Source of the DNA: Blautia hydrogenotrophica DSM 10507
Lineage (GTDB): Bacteria; Bacillota; Clostridia; Lachnospirales; Lachnospiraceae
NCBI RefSeq assembly: GCF_034356035.1
Contig: NZ_CP136423.1
Span: forward strand, 1,550,001 to 1,614,000
Length of the DNA stretch: 64,000 bases
Reading direction: 5' to 3'
Below are positions 40,788 to 51,100 of this stretch, one piece after another. The position numbers were made by a program, and so were the translations under genes. The notes under the pieces are model-generated. The model saw nothing but the letters and a program-made list of their open reading frames with translations, ran no database searches and was not told the DNA's origin. How positions within the stretch are numbered: position 1 is the stretch's first letter; every line of letters begins with the position of its first letter.

Positions 40788-43712
40788 ATGGAGTCATATA
40801 AAATAAGTATTATTGTTCCAGTGTACAATGTGGAGCAATACTTGAGACAGTGTATGGACAGCTTGGTGAATCAGACTCTAGAAGAGATTGAGATCATTGC
40901 AGTGAATGATGGAAGTCCTGACGGAAGTCTTGCAATTTTAGAGGAGTATCAGAAGGCATATCCTAAAAAAGTGAAGGTTTTTTCTATAGAGAATCAAGGA
41001 GTCAGCCATGCGAGAAATTATGGCTTTTCCAAATCAGCAGGCGAATATCTGCTGTTTGTGGACAGCGATGATTATATTGAGCGGGAGACTTGTGAGCTTT
41101 TGTACGCAAAGGCGAAGAGAGATGAGAATGACTTGGTTTTTTTTGCGCGGTACAACGAACAAGACGGAATACGCAAGGAAAATATCACACTGCCATGGAA
41201 CCAGAATTTTAAACTGATTGATCGGAAATATGAGATGACAAAAATCTCACCGTTTCCTTGGGATAAGTTAATCCGCAGGGAGTTGTTTGCGCAAATCGGC
41301 GGATTCCCAGAAGGCATTCGTTTTGAGGATTTGCCCGTGGCTCATATGCTTTCTATGAGTGCCCAGTCTATGGGAGTGGTCCGCAAGTGCCTGTATAACT
41401 ATCGGATAAGGGGAGGGTTTTTGAGTACTCTCACAGAGGAGACGCTGGACATTGTCACATCTTTGAAGCTGTTGGTGGACTATGCGCGTCAAAGAGAACT
41501 TTTGGAAATATACCGAGAGGAGATTGAATACATCTGTGTGCGGCACTGTTATTACCGCTTTCTGACTTTCAAACGTTTTAAGGAGACCGGAAAACTGGAT
41601 TTGCAGGTACGGCTGATCAACGAGATTTTTGACTTTTTAGATAAGGAGTTTCCCTCCTGGTCTGAGAATCGCTATGTGATTTATTCCATGACAAAAGAGA
41701 TGAAAGACTTTCTGAGAGTCTGTGATACGCGCAAGAAAATGCTGAATTTTGTGAGGCAGACGGATGGAAAGGGAATGAAAAGAAAAAAGAAGTGGCTCAG
41801 AGTGCACTCTCATCGGAGAAAGGTGAAGGAGATCTGGAAGGGATTTTGGGGTTCAGATGAAAAATTAGCTTATCTTGTATCAAAATGTCTTCAGGTGAAA
41901 AAACGTGCGCCGAAAATTGTGAAAAAAAAGCTGAGTGTTTTGAGCTACCGGTATTATACGGCATATCTGCTTCGTCACAAGGTAGATGACAAGACAATTT
42001 TGATAGAGTCTAAGCATGGAGAAGACCTTGCAGGAAATATGTTCCAGATTCTTAAGGAACTGAAAGATCCGAAATATAAAATGTATCCGGTTTATGTCTC
42101 GATGAAAGAGGAGTATATTCCAAAATACAGGGAAGTGCTTCTTCAATATGATATGAAACACTGCATGTTTGTAAAGACAGGCACGAAGACATACAAAAGG
42201 TTGTTAGCGACGGCTAAATTTTTGATTACAGACACTAGTTTTCCGCCTTATTATATTAAACGTGAAAACCAGGTTTATCTGAATACTTGGCATGGGACTC
42301 CTCTCAAAGCGATGGGACGTATTGTCCCGAATCGGGAGTATGGACTGGGAAATGTTCAGAGAAACTTTTTCATCGCGGATTATCTTCTGTATCAGCAGGA
42401 ATTTTCTAGAGATATCTTCCTGCGGGATTATATGATCGAACATATTTATCCGGGAAAAATTCTCACCTGGGGGTATCCCAGAAATGTGGCATTTTTCTCC
42501 ACAGAGAGATATGAGCAGATTCGAAAGGAAATGGGACTTGAGGACAAACAGGTTGTCGTCTATATGCCAACCTGGCGGGGAATGCTGCATAAGAAGGAAA
42601 ATGCCAAGCAGATTCAGATCCTGGTCCAGCATTTGATGAAGTTGGATAAGATTTTAGGTGAGGACCAGATTTTTTATGTGAAGTTGCATCCGTATGTGAA
42701 GGAAGGAATCAATCTGGAAGGATTTGCTCACATTAAGGAATTTCCATCTCGGTATGAGACTTATGATTTTCTGAATGCCAGTGATGCACTTGTGACGGAT
42801 TATTCTAGCATCATGTTTGATTATGCGGTCTCCAACAAAAAGATTATCCTGTTTGTCTATGACAAAGAGGAATACTTAAAAGATCGTGGTCTGTATGTGG
42901 ACTTGGACGAAATAGGTCTGCCTCAGGCGAAGGGTGTCACAAGGCTTCAGAAGCTTCTCAGGGAGCCAGAATATGATCTGTCTGAGTTCAGAGCAAAATT
43001 CTGTCCTTATGACAGAAAGGACAATGCGGTTATGGTCTGTGACGAGTGGATTCGAGGTGTGAGAGGTGAGCTGCCGGTACAGAAAATCTCAAATAATGGA
43101 AAAGAGAAAGTGCTTGTCTTTACCCAAAGAGCGGTGGACAGAGCTTTGGTGAAAGAATTGAATGCTCAGGTGCAAAGAGATGGAGAACGAAGAGAGTACT
43201 ATCTTTCGTTTCCAGGGTATGTCATGAGACAGACAAGTTCTGTGCTGTCAGAGCTGGATCCTAGAATCTATTATTTCCCCATTGAGATCAAAGCAAATTA
43301 CACGATTTTGGAGCTGATTGCCAGTCAAATTGTATTTCGCTATGATATCGATAAAGGCCCTCTGGCAAAATTGACGAACAGACTGGCTCTGAGAGAATAC
43401 CAGAAGATATATGGAAGCTATGAGTTTGACAAACTGGTGATTCTCTCCTGTAGGACAAAGCGTCTGTACTGGATTTTGCGCTGTACATCAGATCACAGGA
43501 TTCTCTGCCTTGGAAGACAGGAAGGATTGTACAATACGGATGAGAGCTTTCGCAGGCAGGTAGATTATCTGCTGAAGCGAAGAGCTGATTTTGAGAGAGT
43601 GGTCCTATCTGAGGAACTGGCAAAGAAAAAAGGACTGAAAAAGGATTCTAACATTGTTGTCTGTGATGGAAGAGCTGACTTTGAAGAAATCTGGAGGGAG
43701 GAAGAGCGATGA
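40788..43712 (+). CDS. Glycosyltransferase family 2 fused to TagF/TagB-type glycerophosphotransferase
   Basis: 974 residues. Residues 1 to about 330 are a GT2 domain (VPVYNVEQYL, VNDGSPDGS, FVDSDDYIE). From about 395 to 760 is a CDP-glycerol glycerophosphotransferase domain with NTWHGTPLKAMGR and TDYSSIMFDY. The last 200 residues have no domain that I recognise. The combination suggests synthesis of a teichoic-acid-like polymer in which a sugar and a polyol phosphate are added by one protein. Its end overlaps the next gene by 4 bases. Confidence 0.88.
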   Translation: MESYKISIIVPVYNVEQYLRQCMDSLVNQTLEEIEIIAVNDGSPDGSLAILEEYQKAYPKKVKVFSIENQGVSHARNYGFSKSAGEYLLFVDSDDYIERETCELLYAKAKRDENDLVFFARYNEQDGIRKENITLPWNQNFKLIDRKYEMTKISPFPWDKLIRRELFAQIGGFPEGIRFEDLPVAHMLSMSAQSMGVVRKCLYNYRIRGGFLSTLTEETLDIVTSLKLLVDYARQRELLEIYREEIEYICVRHCYYRFLTFKRFKETGKLDLQVRLINEIFDFLDKEFPSWSENRYVIYSMTKEMKDFLRVCDTRKKMLNFVRQTDGKGMKRKKKWLRVHSHRRKVKEIWKGFWGSDEKLAYLVSKCLQVKKRAPKIVKKKLSVLSYRYYTAYLLRHKVDDKTILIESKHGEDLAGNMFQILKELKDPKYKMYPVYVSMKEEYIPKYREVLLQYDMKHCMFVKTGTKTYKRLLATAKFLITDTSFPPYYIKRENQVYLNTWHGTPLKAMGRIVPNREYGLGNVQRNFFIADYLLYQQEFSRDIFLRDYMIEHIYPGKILTWGYPRNVAFFSTERYEQIRKEMGLEDKQVVVYMPTWRGMLHKKENAKQIQILVQHLMKLDKILGEDQIFYVKLHPYVKEGINLEGFAHIKEFPSRYETYDFLNASDALVTDYSSIMFDYAVSNKKIILFVYDKEEYLKDRGLYVDLDEIGLPQAKGVTRLQKLLREPEYDLSEFRAKFCPYDRKDNAVMVCDEWIRGVRGELPVQKISNNGKEKVLVFTQRAVDRALVKELNAQVQRDGERREYYLSFPGYVMRQTSSVLSELDPRIYYFPIEIKANYTILELIASQIVFRYDIDKGPLAKLTNRLALREYQKIYGSYEFDKLVILSCRTKRLYWILRCTSDHRILCLGRQEGLYNTDESFRRQVDYLLKRRADFERVVLSEELAKKKGLKKDSNIVVCDGRADFEEIWREEER

Positions 43713-45937
43713 AAGTAGGAGTTGTGACTTTTCACAGTGCTTTTAACTTCGGTGCGACTTTGCAGACCTGGGCTTTGCAGAAGGCTTTGCGGCAGTTGGG
43801 TGCAGAGTCCTGCGTGATCAACTATCATCCTAAGGTAATTGATAGTCTATACGATCCTTATGAGGGAAAGAGCGGCTTTGACCGGACGAAACGGTACTGG
43901 TATTTGAAGCTGACAGCGCCGGAACGGCTGGTACGTTTTCAGCGGTATTCTGCCTTTCTGAAAAAGAATTTGACTTTGGCTGGAGATTACAAGACTTATG
44001 AAGAACTGGAGAAAAATCCTCCCAAGTTGGATGCCTATATTACCGGCAGCGATCAGGTGTGGAACAGTTCTCATATCGGCGGTTATGATCCTGCCTATTA
44101 CCTGGAATTTGCTCCGGAAGGATCCAGAAAGATATCCTACGGAGCCAGTGTGGGAAAGAACTATGTGCTTCCAGCTTACAAAGAGCAGATCAAAAACGCG
44201 CTGAAAGATTACGCCGCAGTTTCTCTGCGGGAGGTCAGTACGACACCGGCGATCGAAAAACTGTCCAAAGTGCCGGTGAAGGTGGTGGCAGACCCTACAT
44301 TTTTACTTCGCAGAGAAGACTATGACGAGATACGGGTGGACGAGCGGAGAAAAGAAAAGTATATTTTGGTCTACATGATGGAAGAGAACCAGGAGGTAAA
44401 AAAACTGGCGAATCGGGTTTCTAAAACGTTGGGGTATCCCATCGTGCAGAGGAGACCGGTAGAAAAATTTGTCAATGAAGTGGAGAGCTGCTATACGGCG
44501 ACTCCGGGTGAGTTCATCGGTTTGGTGTCCAATGCGGAGTATGTAATCACAAATTCCTTCCATGGCACAGTGTTTTCTCTGATCTACGAAAAACCGTTCA
44601 TCTCGCTTTTACATTCAGACACAGGAAGTCGTACGGTGGATTTGCTGAGAAATCTGAGAATGGAAGATCACATTGTCTGGGATGAAAAAGAGTTCTATGA
44701 CATGGAGAAGTTTCAGATTCGAAACGTGGAGGAACTTCGGGCAAGGATTGCCAAATTGAGAAAAGATTCCCGTCAGTATCTGGGGGAATCTCTTGGGTTA
44801 TTAGAGCCGGATAAAGAAAAGGTAGATTGTCCGACGGGAATTTTGAAAGAAGAGTGCTACGGCTGTTATGCCTGCAAGGAGATCTGTCCTAAGGATGCAA
44901 TTTCCATGGAAACGGATGAGGAGGGTTTTTACTACCCTTCAGTTGACCATGAAAAATGTATTTCCTGCGGTTTGTGCCAGAAAGTCTGTATTCGGCTGGC
45001 GGAGCATTTCCCGCAGGAGATTTTGCAGCCAAAGGTCTATGGGGCTGTGAATAAAGATATGTCTGCTAGAATCGAGAGCTCATCCGGTGGAGTTTTCCCT
45101 GAGTTGGCCAGATATATCATCGAAGAGAAGAGTGGCTATGTGGTTGGAGTCCGCTGGGATGAGCAGATGAGGGCTGTGGCGGATATTGCCCATACGATAG
45201 AGGAAGCGATGGCTTTTCGTGGCTCAAAATATGTGAAAAGCGAGTTGAAGGATATTTGGCCAAGGATCAAAGACTTATTGGACAGAGGAGAGACCGTATT
45301 GTATAGTGGGCTTCCGTGTGAGTGCGCGGCACTTCAATCTTATCTTCGAAAGCCCTACGAGAATTTGTATGTCTGTGAGATTCTCTGCCATGCAGCTCCC
45401 TCGCCTAAGATTCTCAGAAAATATCTGGATTACCTTGAGAATAAATTTAAATCGAGAATCGTTGATGTGACTTTTCGAGATAAAAGTGAGACAGGGTGGC
45501 TGATTCACCGCACACAGCTGGTGGTAAAGTTTGAGAATGGCCAGGTTCTGAGAGTGAATGCAAGGAAGAATAACTATTTCAGGGCATTTTTGAATGATTA
45601 TATTTCTCGGGAGTGCTGTAATCACTGTGAGTATGTCTATGATCACAGGAAGGGAGATCTGACAATCGGAGATTTCTGGGGAATTCAGTATCTGATGCCG
45701 GAGCTTTTTGATGATAAAGGGGCGAGCTGTGTTCTTATGCATAACAAGAAGGGTGAAGAGCTTTGGAAAGCGATTTCAGATAAATTTGATGTCCGGCAGA
45801 GCAGTATGCAGGATGTCTTTGCCAAAAATCACCGTTGTCCGTCGCCATATCACAGTATTCGGGATGAGATTTTTGACCTGATGGATGAGAAACCAATTAA
45901 CTCTCTTTTGAGAGAGTATAATGACTTAAAGAATTAA
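43709..45937 (+). CDS. Polysaccharide pyruvyl transferase fused to FrhB/FdhB-type iron-sulfur flavoprotein
   Basis: 742 residues. Residues 1 to about 365 form a polysaccharide pyruvyl transferase domain (FHSAFNFGATLQTWALQKAL, ITGSDQVWN, TNSFHGTVFSLIYEKPF). About 380-435 contain two ferredoxin motifs (CYGCYACKEICP and CISCGLCQKVC). The rest is a coenzyme F420 hydrogenase/dehydrogenase beta-like domain (SSGGVFPELARYI, FRGSKYVKS, GLPCECAAL, GDLTIGDFWG). Separate genes of both types often neighbour each other in glycan loci; here they are fused. The redox step is unknown. Confidence 0.9.
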   Translation: MKVGVVTFHSAFNFGATLQTWALQKALRQLGAESCVINYHPKVIDSLYDPYEGKSGFDRTKRYWYLKLTAPERLVRFQRYSAFLKKNLTLAGDYKTYEELEKNPPKLDAYITGSDQVWNSSHIGGYDPAYYLEFAPEGSRKISYGASVGKNYVLPAYKEQIKNALKDYAAVSLREVSTTPAIEKLSKVPVKVVADPTFLLRREDYDEIRVDERRKEKYILVYMMEENQEVKKLANRVSKTLGYPIVQRRPVEKFVNEVESCYTATPGEFIGLVSNAEYVITNSFHGTVFSLIYEKPFISLLHSDTGSRTVDLLRNLRMEDHIVWDEKEFYDMEKFQIRNVEELRARIAKLRKDSRQYLGESLGLLEPDKEKVDCPTGILKEECYGCYACKEICPKDAISMETDEEGFYYPSVDHEKCISCGLCQKVCIRLAEHFPQEILQPKVYGAVNKDMSARIESSSGGVFPELARYIIEEKSGYVVGVRWDEQMRAVADIAHTIEEAMAFRGSKYVKSELKDIWPRIKDLLDRGETVLYSGLPCECAALQSYLRKPYENLYVCEILCHAAPSPKILRKYLDYLENKFKSRIVDVTFRDKSETGWLIHRTQLVVKFENGQVLRVNARKNNYFRAFLNDYISRECCNHCEYVYDHRKGDLTIGDFWGIQYLMPELFDDKGASCVLMHNKKGEELWKAISDKFDVRQSSMQDVFAKNHRCPSPYHSIRDEIFDLMDEKPINSLLREYNDLKN

Positions 45938-45940
45938 ATA

Positions 45941-45969
45941 TTGATTTTTGATCTTATCTCTAGTATCAT
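45941..45969 (+). promoter_or_regulatory. Putative promoter of plsX
   Basis: TTGATT (45941-45946), 17-base spacer, TATCAT (45964-45969), about 70 bases before plsX. It would give plsX its own transcription now that it is separated from rpmF. Confidence 0.5.
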
Positions 45970-46037
45970 GTGGGATAGAGTATCTGGGAAGAGTGAAAAA
46001 CCTTCGGAGAAGATCAACAAATGACAGGAGGGATAAG

Positions 46038-47045
46038 ATGTCAGAGCCAGTGAAAATAGTTATGGATGCCATGGGTGGAGACTTTGCACCGGCTGAGCCG
46101 GTGAAAGCGGCTGTGGCGGCTGTGCGGGAGAAAGACAATATACAGGTTATCCTGACAGGTAAGCGGGAGCTCATCGAACAGGAGTTGTCAAAGTATGAGT
46201 ATCCGGGGGAGAAGATTCAGATTGTTCATACCTCGGAGGTTATTGAAACCGCGGAACCGCCAGTGATGGCCATCCGCAAAAAGAAAGATTCTTCCATTGT
46301 GGTCGGAATGCAAATGGTGCGCCAGGGAGAAGCCGACGCATTTGTGTCTTCAGGGAGCAGTGGAGCGATTCTGGTGGGCGGTCAGGTGATCGTGGGCAGA
46401 ATTAAAGGGGTAGAACGTCCGCCGTTGGCACCACTGTTGCCTACCAAGAAGGGAGTTTCTCTGTTGATTGACTGTGGCGCCAACGTAGATGCACGTTCCT
46501 CTCATCTTGTTCAATTCGCGAAGATGGGCTCTATTTACATGGAGAATGTCGTGGGGATTCAGAATCCCCGGGTGGCTATTGTGAACAATGGAGCAGAGGA
46601 AGAGAAAGGAAATGCCTTGGTCAAGGAGACGTTTCCGCTGCTCAAAGAATGCAGAGGAATTAACTTTATCGGCAGTATCGAAGCGAGGGATATCCCAGAC
46701 GGCTATGCGGATGTGATTGTCTGTGAAGCTTTCGTGGGAAACGTGATTCTGAAGTTGTACGAAGGAGTCGGGAGTACTCTGATTTCTCAGATTAAGCAGG
46801 GGTTGATGACAAATTTGCGCAGTAAAATTGGAGCATTGTTGGTAAAACCGGCACTGAAAGAAACTCTAAAAACTTTTGATGCCAGTGAACATGGGGGGGC
46901 ACCGCTTTTAGGACTAAGAGGCTTGGTGGTGAAGACTCATGGAAGCGCGGTTGCGGTGGAGCAAAAAAACGCAATTTTTCAGTGCCTTCAATTTAAAGAA
47001 CAACAGATCAATGAAAAAATTCAAGAGCATATCAATGATATCTAA
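46038..47045 (+). CDS. plsX: Phosphate acyltransferase PlsX
   Basis: 335 residues. Makes acyl phosphate from acyl-ACP for phospholipid synthesis. VKIVMDAMGGDFAP at the N-terminus, SSGSSGAILVGG and CEAFVGNVILKLYEG are conserved. The ATG at 46038 follows AGGAGGG by 6 bases; upstream in-frame codons lack a site. In most Firmicutes it directly follows rpmF, but here 6.8 kb of polysaccharide genes intervene. acpP begins 18 bases after it. Confidence 0.95.
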   Translation: MSEPVKIVMDAMGGDFAPAEPVKAAVAAVREKDNIQVILTGKRELIEQELSKYEYPGEKIQIVHTSEVIETAEPPVMAIRKKKDSSIVVGMQMVRQGEADAFVSSGSSGAILVGGQVIVGRIKGVERPPLAPLLPTKKGVSLLIDCGANVDARSSHLVQFAKMGSIYMENVVGIQNPRVAIVNNGAEEEKGNALVKETFPLLKECRGINFIGSIEARDIPDGYADVIVCEAFVGNVILKLYEGVGSTLISQIKQGLMTNLRSKIGALLVKPALKETLKTFDASEHGGAPLLGLRGLVVKTHGSAVAVEQKNAIFQCLQFKEQQINEKIQEHINDI

Positions 47046-47063
47046 GAAGGGAGATAGGAAAGA

Positions 47064-47291
47064 GTGGAACTTGAAAAACTTAAGATGATTATTGCGGATG
47101 TTCTGAATGTAGACACTGCGGAAATCACAGAGGATACCACTTTTGTGGACGATTTGGGAGCGGATTCTCTGGATATTTTTCAGATTATCATGGGAATCGA
47201 AGAAGAGTTTGATGTGGAGATAGACAATGACGCTGCTGAGCGGATTGTCACAGTGGGAGATGCGGCAGAGGCAATCAAGAATGTGATGTGA
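47064..47291 (+). CDS. acpP: Acyl carrier protein
   Basis: 75 residues with a GTG start. The 4'-phosphopantetheine attachment serine lies in LGADSLDIFQI, and the protein is acidic with helices typical of ACP. Position between plsX and rnc is conserved in Firmicutes. The residue after DSLD is Ile where most housekeeping ACPs have Leu or Val, a minor variation. Confidence 0.95.
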   Translation: MELEKLKMIIADVLNVDTAEITEDTTFVDDLGADSLDIFQIIMGIEEEFDVEIDNDAAERIVTVGDAAEAIKNVM

Positions 47292-47334
47292 CAGTGCCGC
47301 CAAAGAGTACGGTATTTAGAATGTTGAGAGTTAA

Positions 47335-47371
47335 GGGGCTTGCCGCATGGATGGACATGCTGTAAAGCCCC
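47335..47371 (+). promoter_or_regulatory. Long hairpin in the rnc leader
   Basis: GGGGCTT and AAGCCCC arms (47335-47341, 47365-47371) enclose GCATG-GATGGA-CATGC. A weak GTTTTAT follows, so partial termination is possible. RNase III cleaves such stems and controls its own mRNA in E. coli, so an autoregulatory site is an alternative. Confidence 0.5.
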
Positions 47372-47393
47372 ACGTTTTATGAGAGGGATTAAA

Positions 47394-48113
47394 ATGAAAA
47401 TGACAGAGACTTTAAAAGAATTAGAAAAAGAGTTGGGATATCAATTTCGGGATATCAATCTGCTCAAGCAAGCCGTTACACATAGTTCTTATTCCAATGA
47501 GAAAAACATGGGAAAATTGGGGTGTAATGAGAGACTGGAATTTTTGGGGGATGCGGTGCTCGAGGTAATCAGCAGTGAATTTTTGTATCAGAAATTTCCC
47601 ATTCTCCAGGAGGGGGAGTTGACAAAGAAACGGGCAAGTATGGTCTGTGAGCCAACGCTTGCGCTGTGCGCCAGGGAGATTCGTCTGGACAACTATCTGC
47701 TTTTAGGACATGGGGAGGAGAACACTGGCGGGAGAAAGAGAGATTCCATTGTATCGGATGCTTTGGAGGCGGTCATAGGCGCTATATATCTGGACGGTGG
47801 ACTTGCTAGTGCGAAAGAGTTTATCTTAAAGCATGTGCTGAATGATATGGAACATAAACAGCTCTTTTACGATAGCAAGACTATCTTGCAGGAGATTGTG
47901 CAAGAGCATGGAAATAATCCGGTATCTTACCAGCTGATTCGGGAGGATGGGCCAGACCACAACAAGATTTTTACTGTGGAGGTCAGAGTGAAACAGGAAG
48001 TGTTGGGTGTGGGACAAGGACATACAAAAAAAGCGGCAGAGCAGGCAGCGGCTTATCAGGCGGTGATGGCGCTGAGAAAAACGAAGGTGAAGTATGTATC
48101 TAAAAAACATTGA
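47394..48113 (+). CDS. rnc: Ribonuclease III
   Basis: 239 residues. Double-stranded RNA endonuclease for rRNA and mRNA processing. The catalytic signature NERLEFLGDAVLE and later SDALEAVIGAIYLDGG are present, followed by a dsRNA-binding domain (KTILQEIVQEHGNNPVSYQL ... GQGHTKKAAEQAAA). The ATG at 47394 follows GAGAGGG. Its end overlaps smc by 20 bases. Confidence 0.96.
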   Translation: MKMTETLKELEKELGYQFRDINLLKQAVTHSSYSNEKNMGKLGCNERLEFLGDAVLEVISSEFLYQKFPILQEGELTKKRASMVCEPTLALCAREIRLDNYLLLGHGEENTGGRKRDSIVSDALEAVIGAIYLDGGLASAKEFILKHVLNDMEHKQLFYDSKTILQEIVQEHGNNPVSYQLIREDGPDHNKIFTVEVRVKQEVLGVGQGHTKKAAEQAAAYQAVMALRKTKVKYVSKKH

Positions 48114-51100
48114 GGTATATGGGTTTAAGTCTTTTGCCCAGAAGATAAATTTTGAATTCCACAATGGGATTACAGGAATTGTCGGGCCGAATGGCAGTGG
48201 AAAGAGTAACGTGGGAGATGCGGTCAGATGGGTTCTGGGTGAACAGAGTGCAAAGCAGCTTCGAGGCGGAAACATGCAGGATGTCATCTTTTCAGGTACA
48301 GAGAATCGTAAACCTTTGAGTTATGCTTCCGTGTCGATCACTTTGGATAATGGAGACAGAAAACTCCCCGTGGACTACAAGGAGGTTACAGTCACCAGAA
48401 GGCTGTACCGTTCTGGTGAGAGCGAGTATCTGATGAACGGGAGCAGTTGTCGTCTGAAAGATATTCAGGAGCTTTTTTATGATACCGGAATTGGAAAAGA
48501 AGGGTATTCTATCATTGGGCAGGGACAGATTGATAAGATCCTGAGTGGAAAACCTGAGGAGAGAAGGGAACTGTTCGATGAGGCGGCGGGAATCGTAAAA
48601 TTTAAGAGAAGGAAAAATACGACTCTGAAGAAGCTGGAGGAAGAAAAACAGAATCTGGTGAGGGTCACAGATATTTTAAGTGAGCTAGACCGGCAATTAG
48701 GACCATTGGAGAGGCAGTCTGAGACTGCCAAGATTTATTTGGAACAAAAATCCAGGTTGAAGGAAAAGGAAGCCGGACTTTTCTTGCTGGAGATGGAAGA
48801 GATTGACGAGCAGCTTCAGGAAAAAAAACAGAAGAAATCCCTGACAGAAGAGCAGCTTCAAAAGACACAAGAGTCTTATGGTCAGGTAAAGGAAGAGTAC
48901 GAGGAACTAGAACAGAAACTGCAAAAATTGAATACCCGGATTGAGCAAATCCGAGAGGAGACACAGCAGGATGCTCTGAGAAGGCAGCAGCTGGAAGGGC
49001 AGGTAGAGGTGCTCAAAGAACAGATTCACGGAGCAAAGCAAAATGAAGAGCACTACAAGTCCAGAAAAATTTCCATATTGTCGGACACGGAAAAACGCCA
49101 ATGTGAGTTAGAGAGTTATCAGCAGGAGCGTTCTAGTCTAAAAGGTGAGTTTGTACAGATTCAAGAAAGGCAGTTGAAAGAAGAAGTGCGCCTGCGCCAG
49201 ATGGCAGATCAGATCGAGGCTTGTGTCAAGGCTGTGGAAGAAGGAAAGAATGAGATTATTGAGGTGTTGAACAGCAGAGCCAATACCAAGGGGAAGGTAC
49301 AGCGGTTTGACACCATGCTAGAGCAGATCAACATCCGAAGAGCGCAGCTAAATCAGCAGAAACTGGCTTTGAAAAGTGAGGAAGCACAGCAGGACAAGGA
49401 GCTGACCCGGGCAAGAGTTCAGTATCAGGAGATTGAAAAAAAGATTCAAAATTACCAGCAGGAACAGGAGAAGAAAAATTCTGAACTGAAGGCACTGCAG
49501 GAAAACTTGGAGAATCAAAAGAGACAGCTAGAGGTGGGGAATGCCACTTACCACAGAGAGGCGTCGAGACTGGAATCCCTGATGAATCTGACAGAGCGTT
49601 ACGACGGCTATGGCAACAGTATTCGACGTGTGATGGAGCAGAAGAGGCGCGTGCCGGGTATTCAAGGCGTTGTGGCAGACCTGATTCAGGTGGAGAAGGA
49701 TTACGAGATAGCCATCGAGACAGCTTTGGGAGGCAGTATTCAAAATATTGTGACTGATCATGAGCAGACGGCAAAACAGATGATTGCTTTCTTAAAGAAG
49801 AATCGCTATGGACGGGCTACCTTTCTGCCGCTGACCAGTATTGGCGGCAGAGGCAGCTTTGGTCCGAGGGAAGCGCTTGCAGAGCCCGGCGTGCTGGGAA
49901 TTGCCAGTGATTTGGTGACGGTGGGAAAAGGCTATGAGAATCTGGCCAGTTATCTTTTAGGAAGGACCTTGGTGGTAGACCATATCGACCATGCGATTGC
50001 CATCGGGAAAAAGTACCGTCACAGTCTGAGAATGGTGACTATTGAGGGAGAATCCTTAAACCCTGGGGGTTCTATGACAGGAGGCGCCTTTCGAAACAAC
50101 AGCAATCTTCTGGGACGAAGGAGAGAGATCGAAGAGCTGCAAGCTTGTGTGGAACGGCTGAAAGAAGAGATGAAGGATCTCCAAAAAACGATGGAAGGCA
50201 GCCGTGAGCGGAGAAATCAGCTTCGAGATGAGCTGGCCGGGTTAAAAGAACTGATGCAGGAACAGTGTCTGCTGGAAAACACTGTGCGGATGGAAATTCA
50301 GCAGAAAGAAGAAAAACAACGGGAAATTTCCCGGGGTTATGAACAGATCAGGCAGGAAGGCGGAGATATTCTCCAACAGATCAAAGAGGTGGAGGAGAAT
50401 AAGAGTGCGATTGCCGCTAAGCTGGAAGAGTCCAAACAGGACGAAAAAAAATTGGAGGAGTTTATCGAGATACGTCAAAAGCAGCTGGAACGGTGGCAGG
50501 AAGAAGAAGCTTCCGTCAGCCGATGCTTGGAGGAGATTCGCATGGAGGCTTCTGCTCTGGGACAGAAGAAGGATTTTGCTGCCAGGAATATTTCTCGTGT
50601 GGAAGAAGAACTGAACAGATTGGCATCGGAATTAAAAGAGGTGGAGGAACATCTGGCTGGGGATGCCCTGGATATAGAGGAAAAAGAAAAGAATATCCAA
50701 AAGATACGTGAGACGATCGTTCAGACCCGGCAAAGTGAGGAAAGCCAAAAAGCTGTGATGGATGGATGCTTGAAAGAAAAAGAGGACACGATGGCTGTAC
50801 ATAAATCTTTCTTTGAGAAGCGGGATGAGCTGTCAGGGCAGATGAATTTGTTGGACAAAGAGGTTTTCAGGCTCAATCAGCAGCTAGAGAAGTTAGAAGA
50901 GTCCCAGGAGCAAAAGATCGCTTATATGTGGGAGGAATATGAGATCACACCCAACAGTGCCTATTCTTACCGTCAGCAGGAGGAGATATCCGCCGCCGCC
51001 GTCAAGAAAGAGATCGCAGTGATCAAGGAGAAGATACGAAAACTAGGCACCGTCAATGTCAATGCCATTGAGGATTACAAAGAACTGAAGGAGAGGCATA

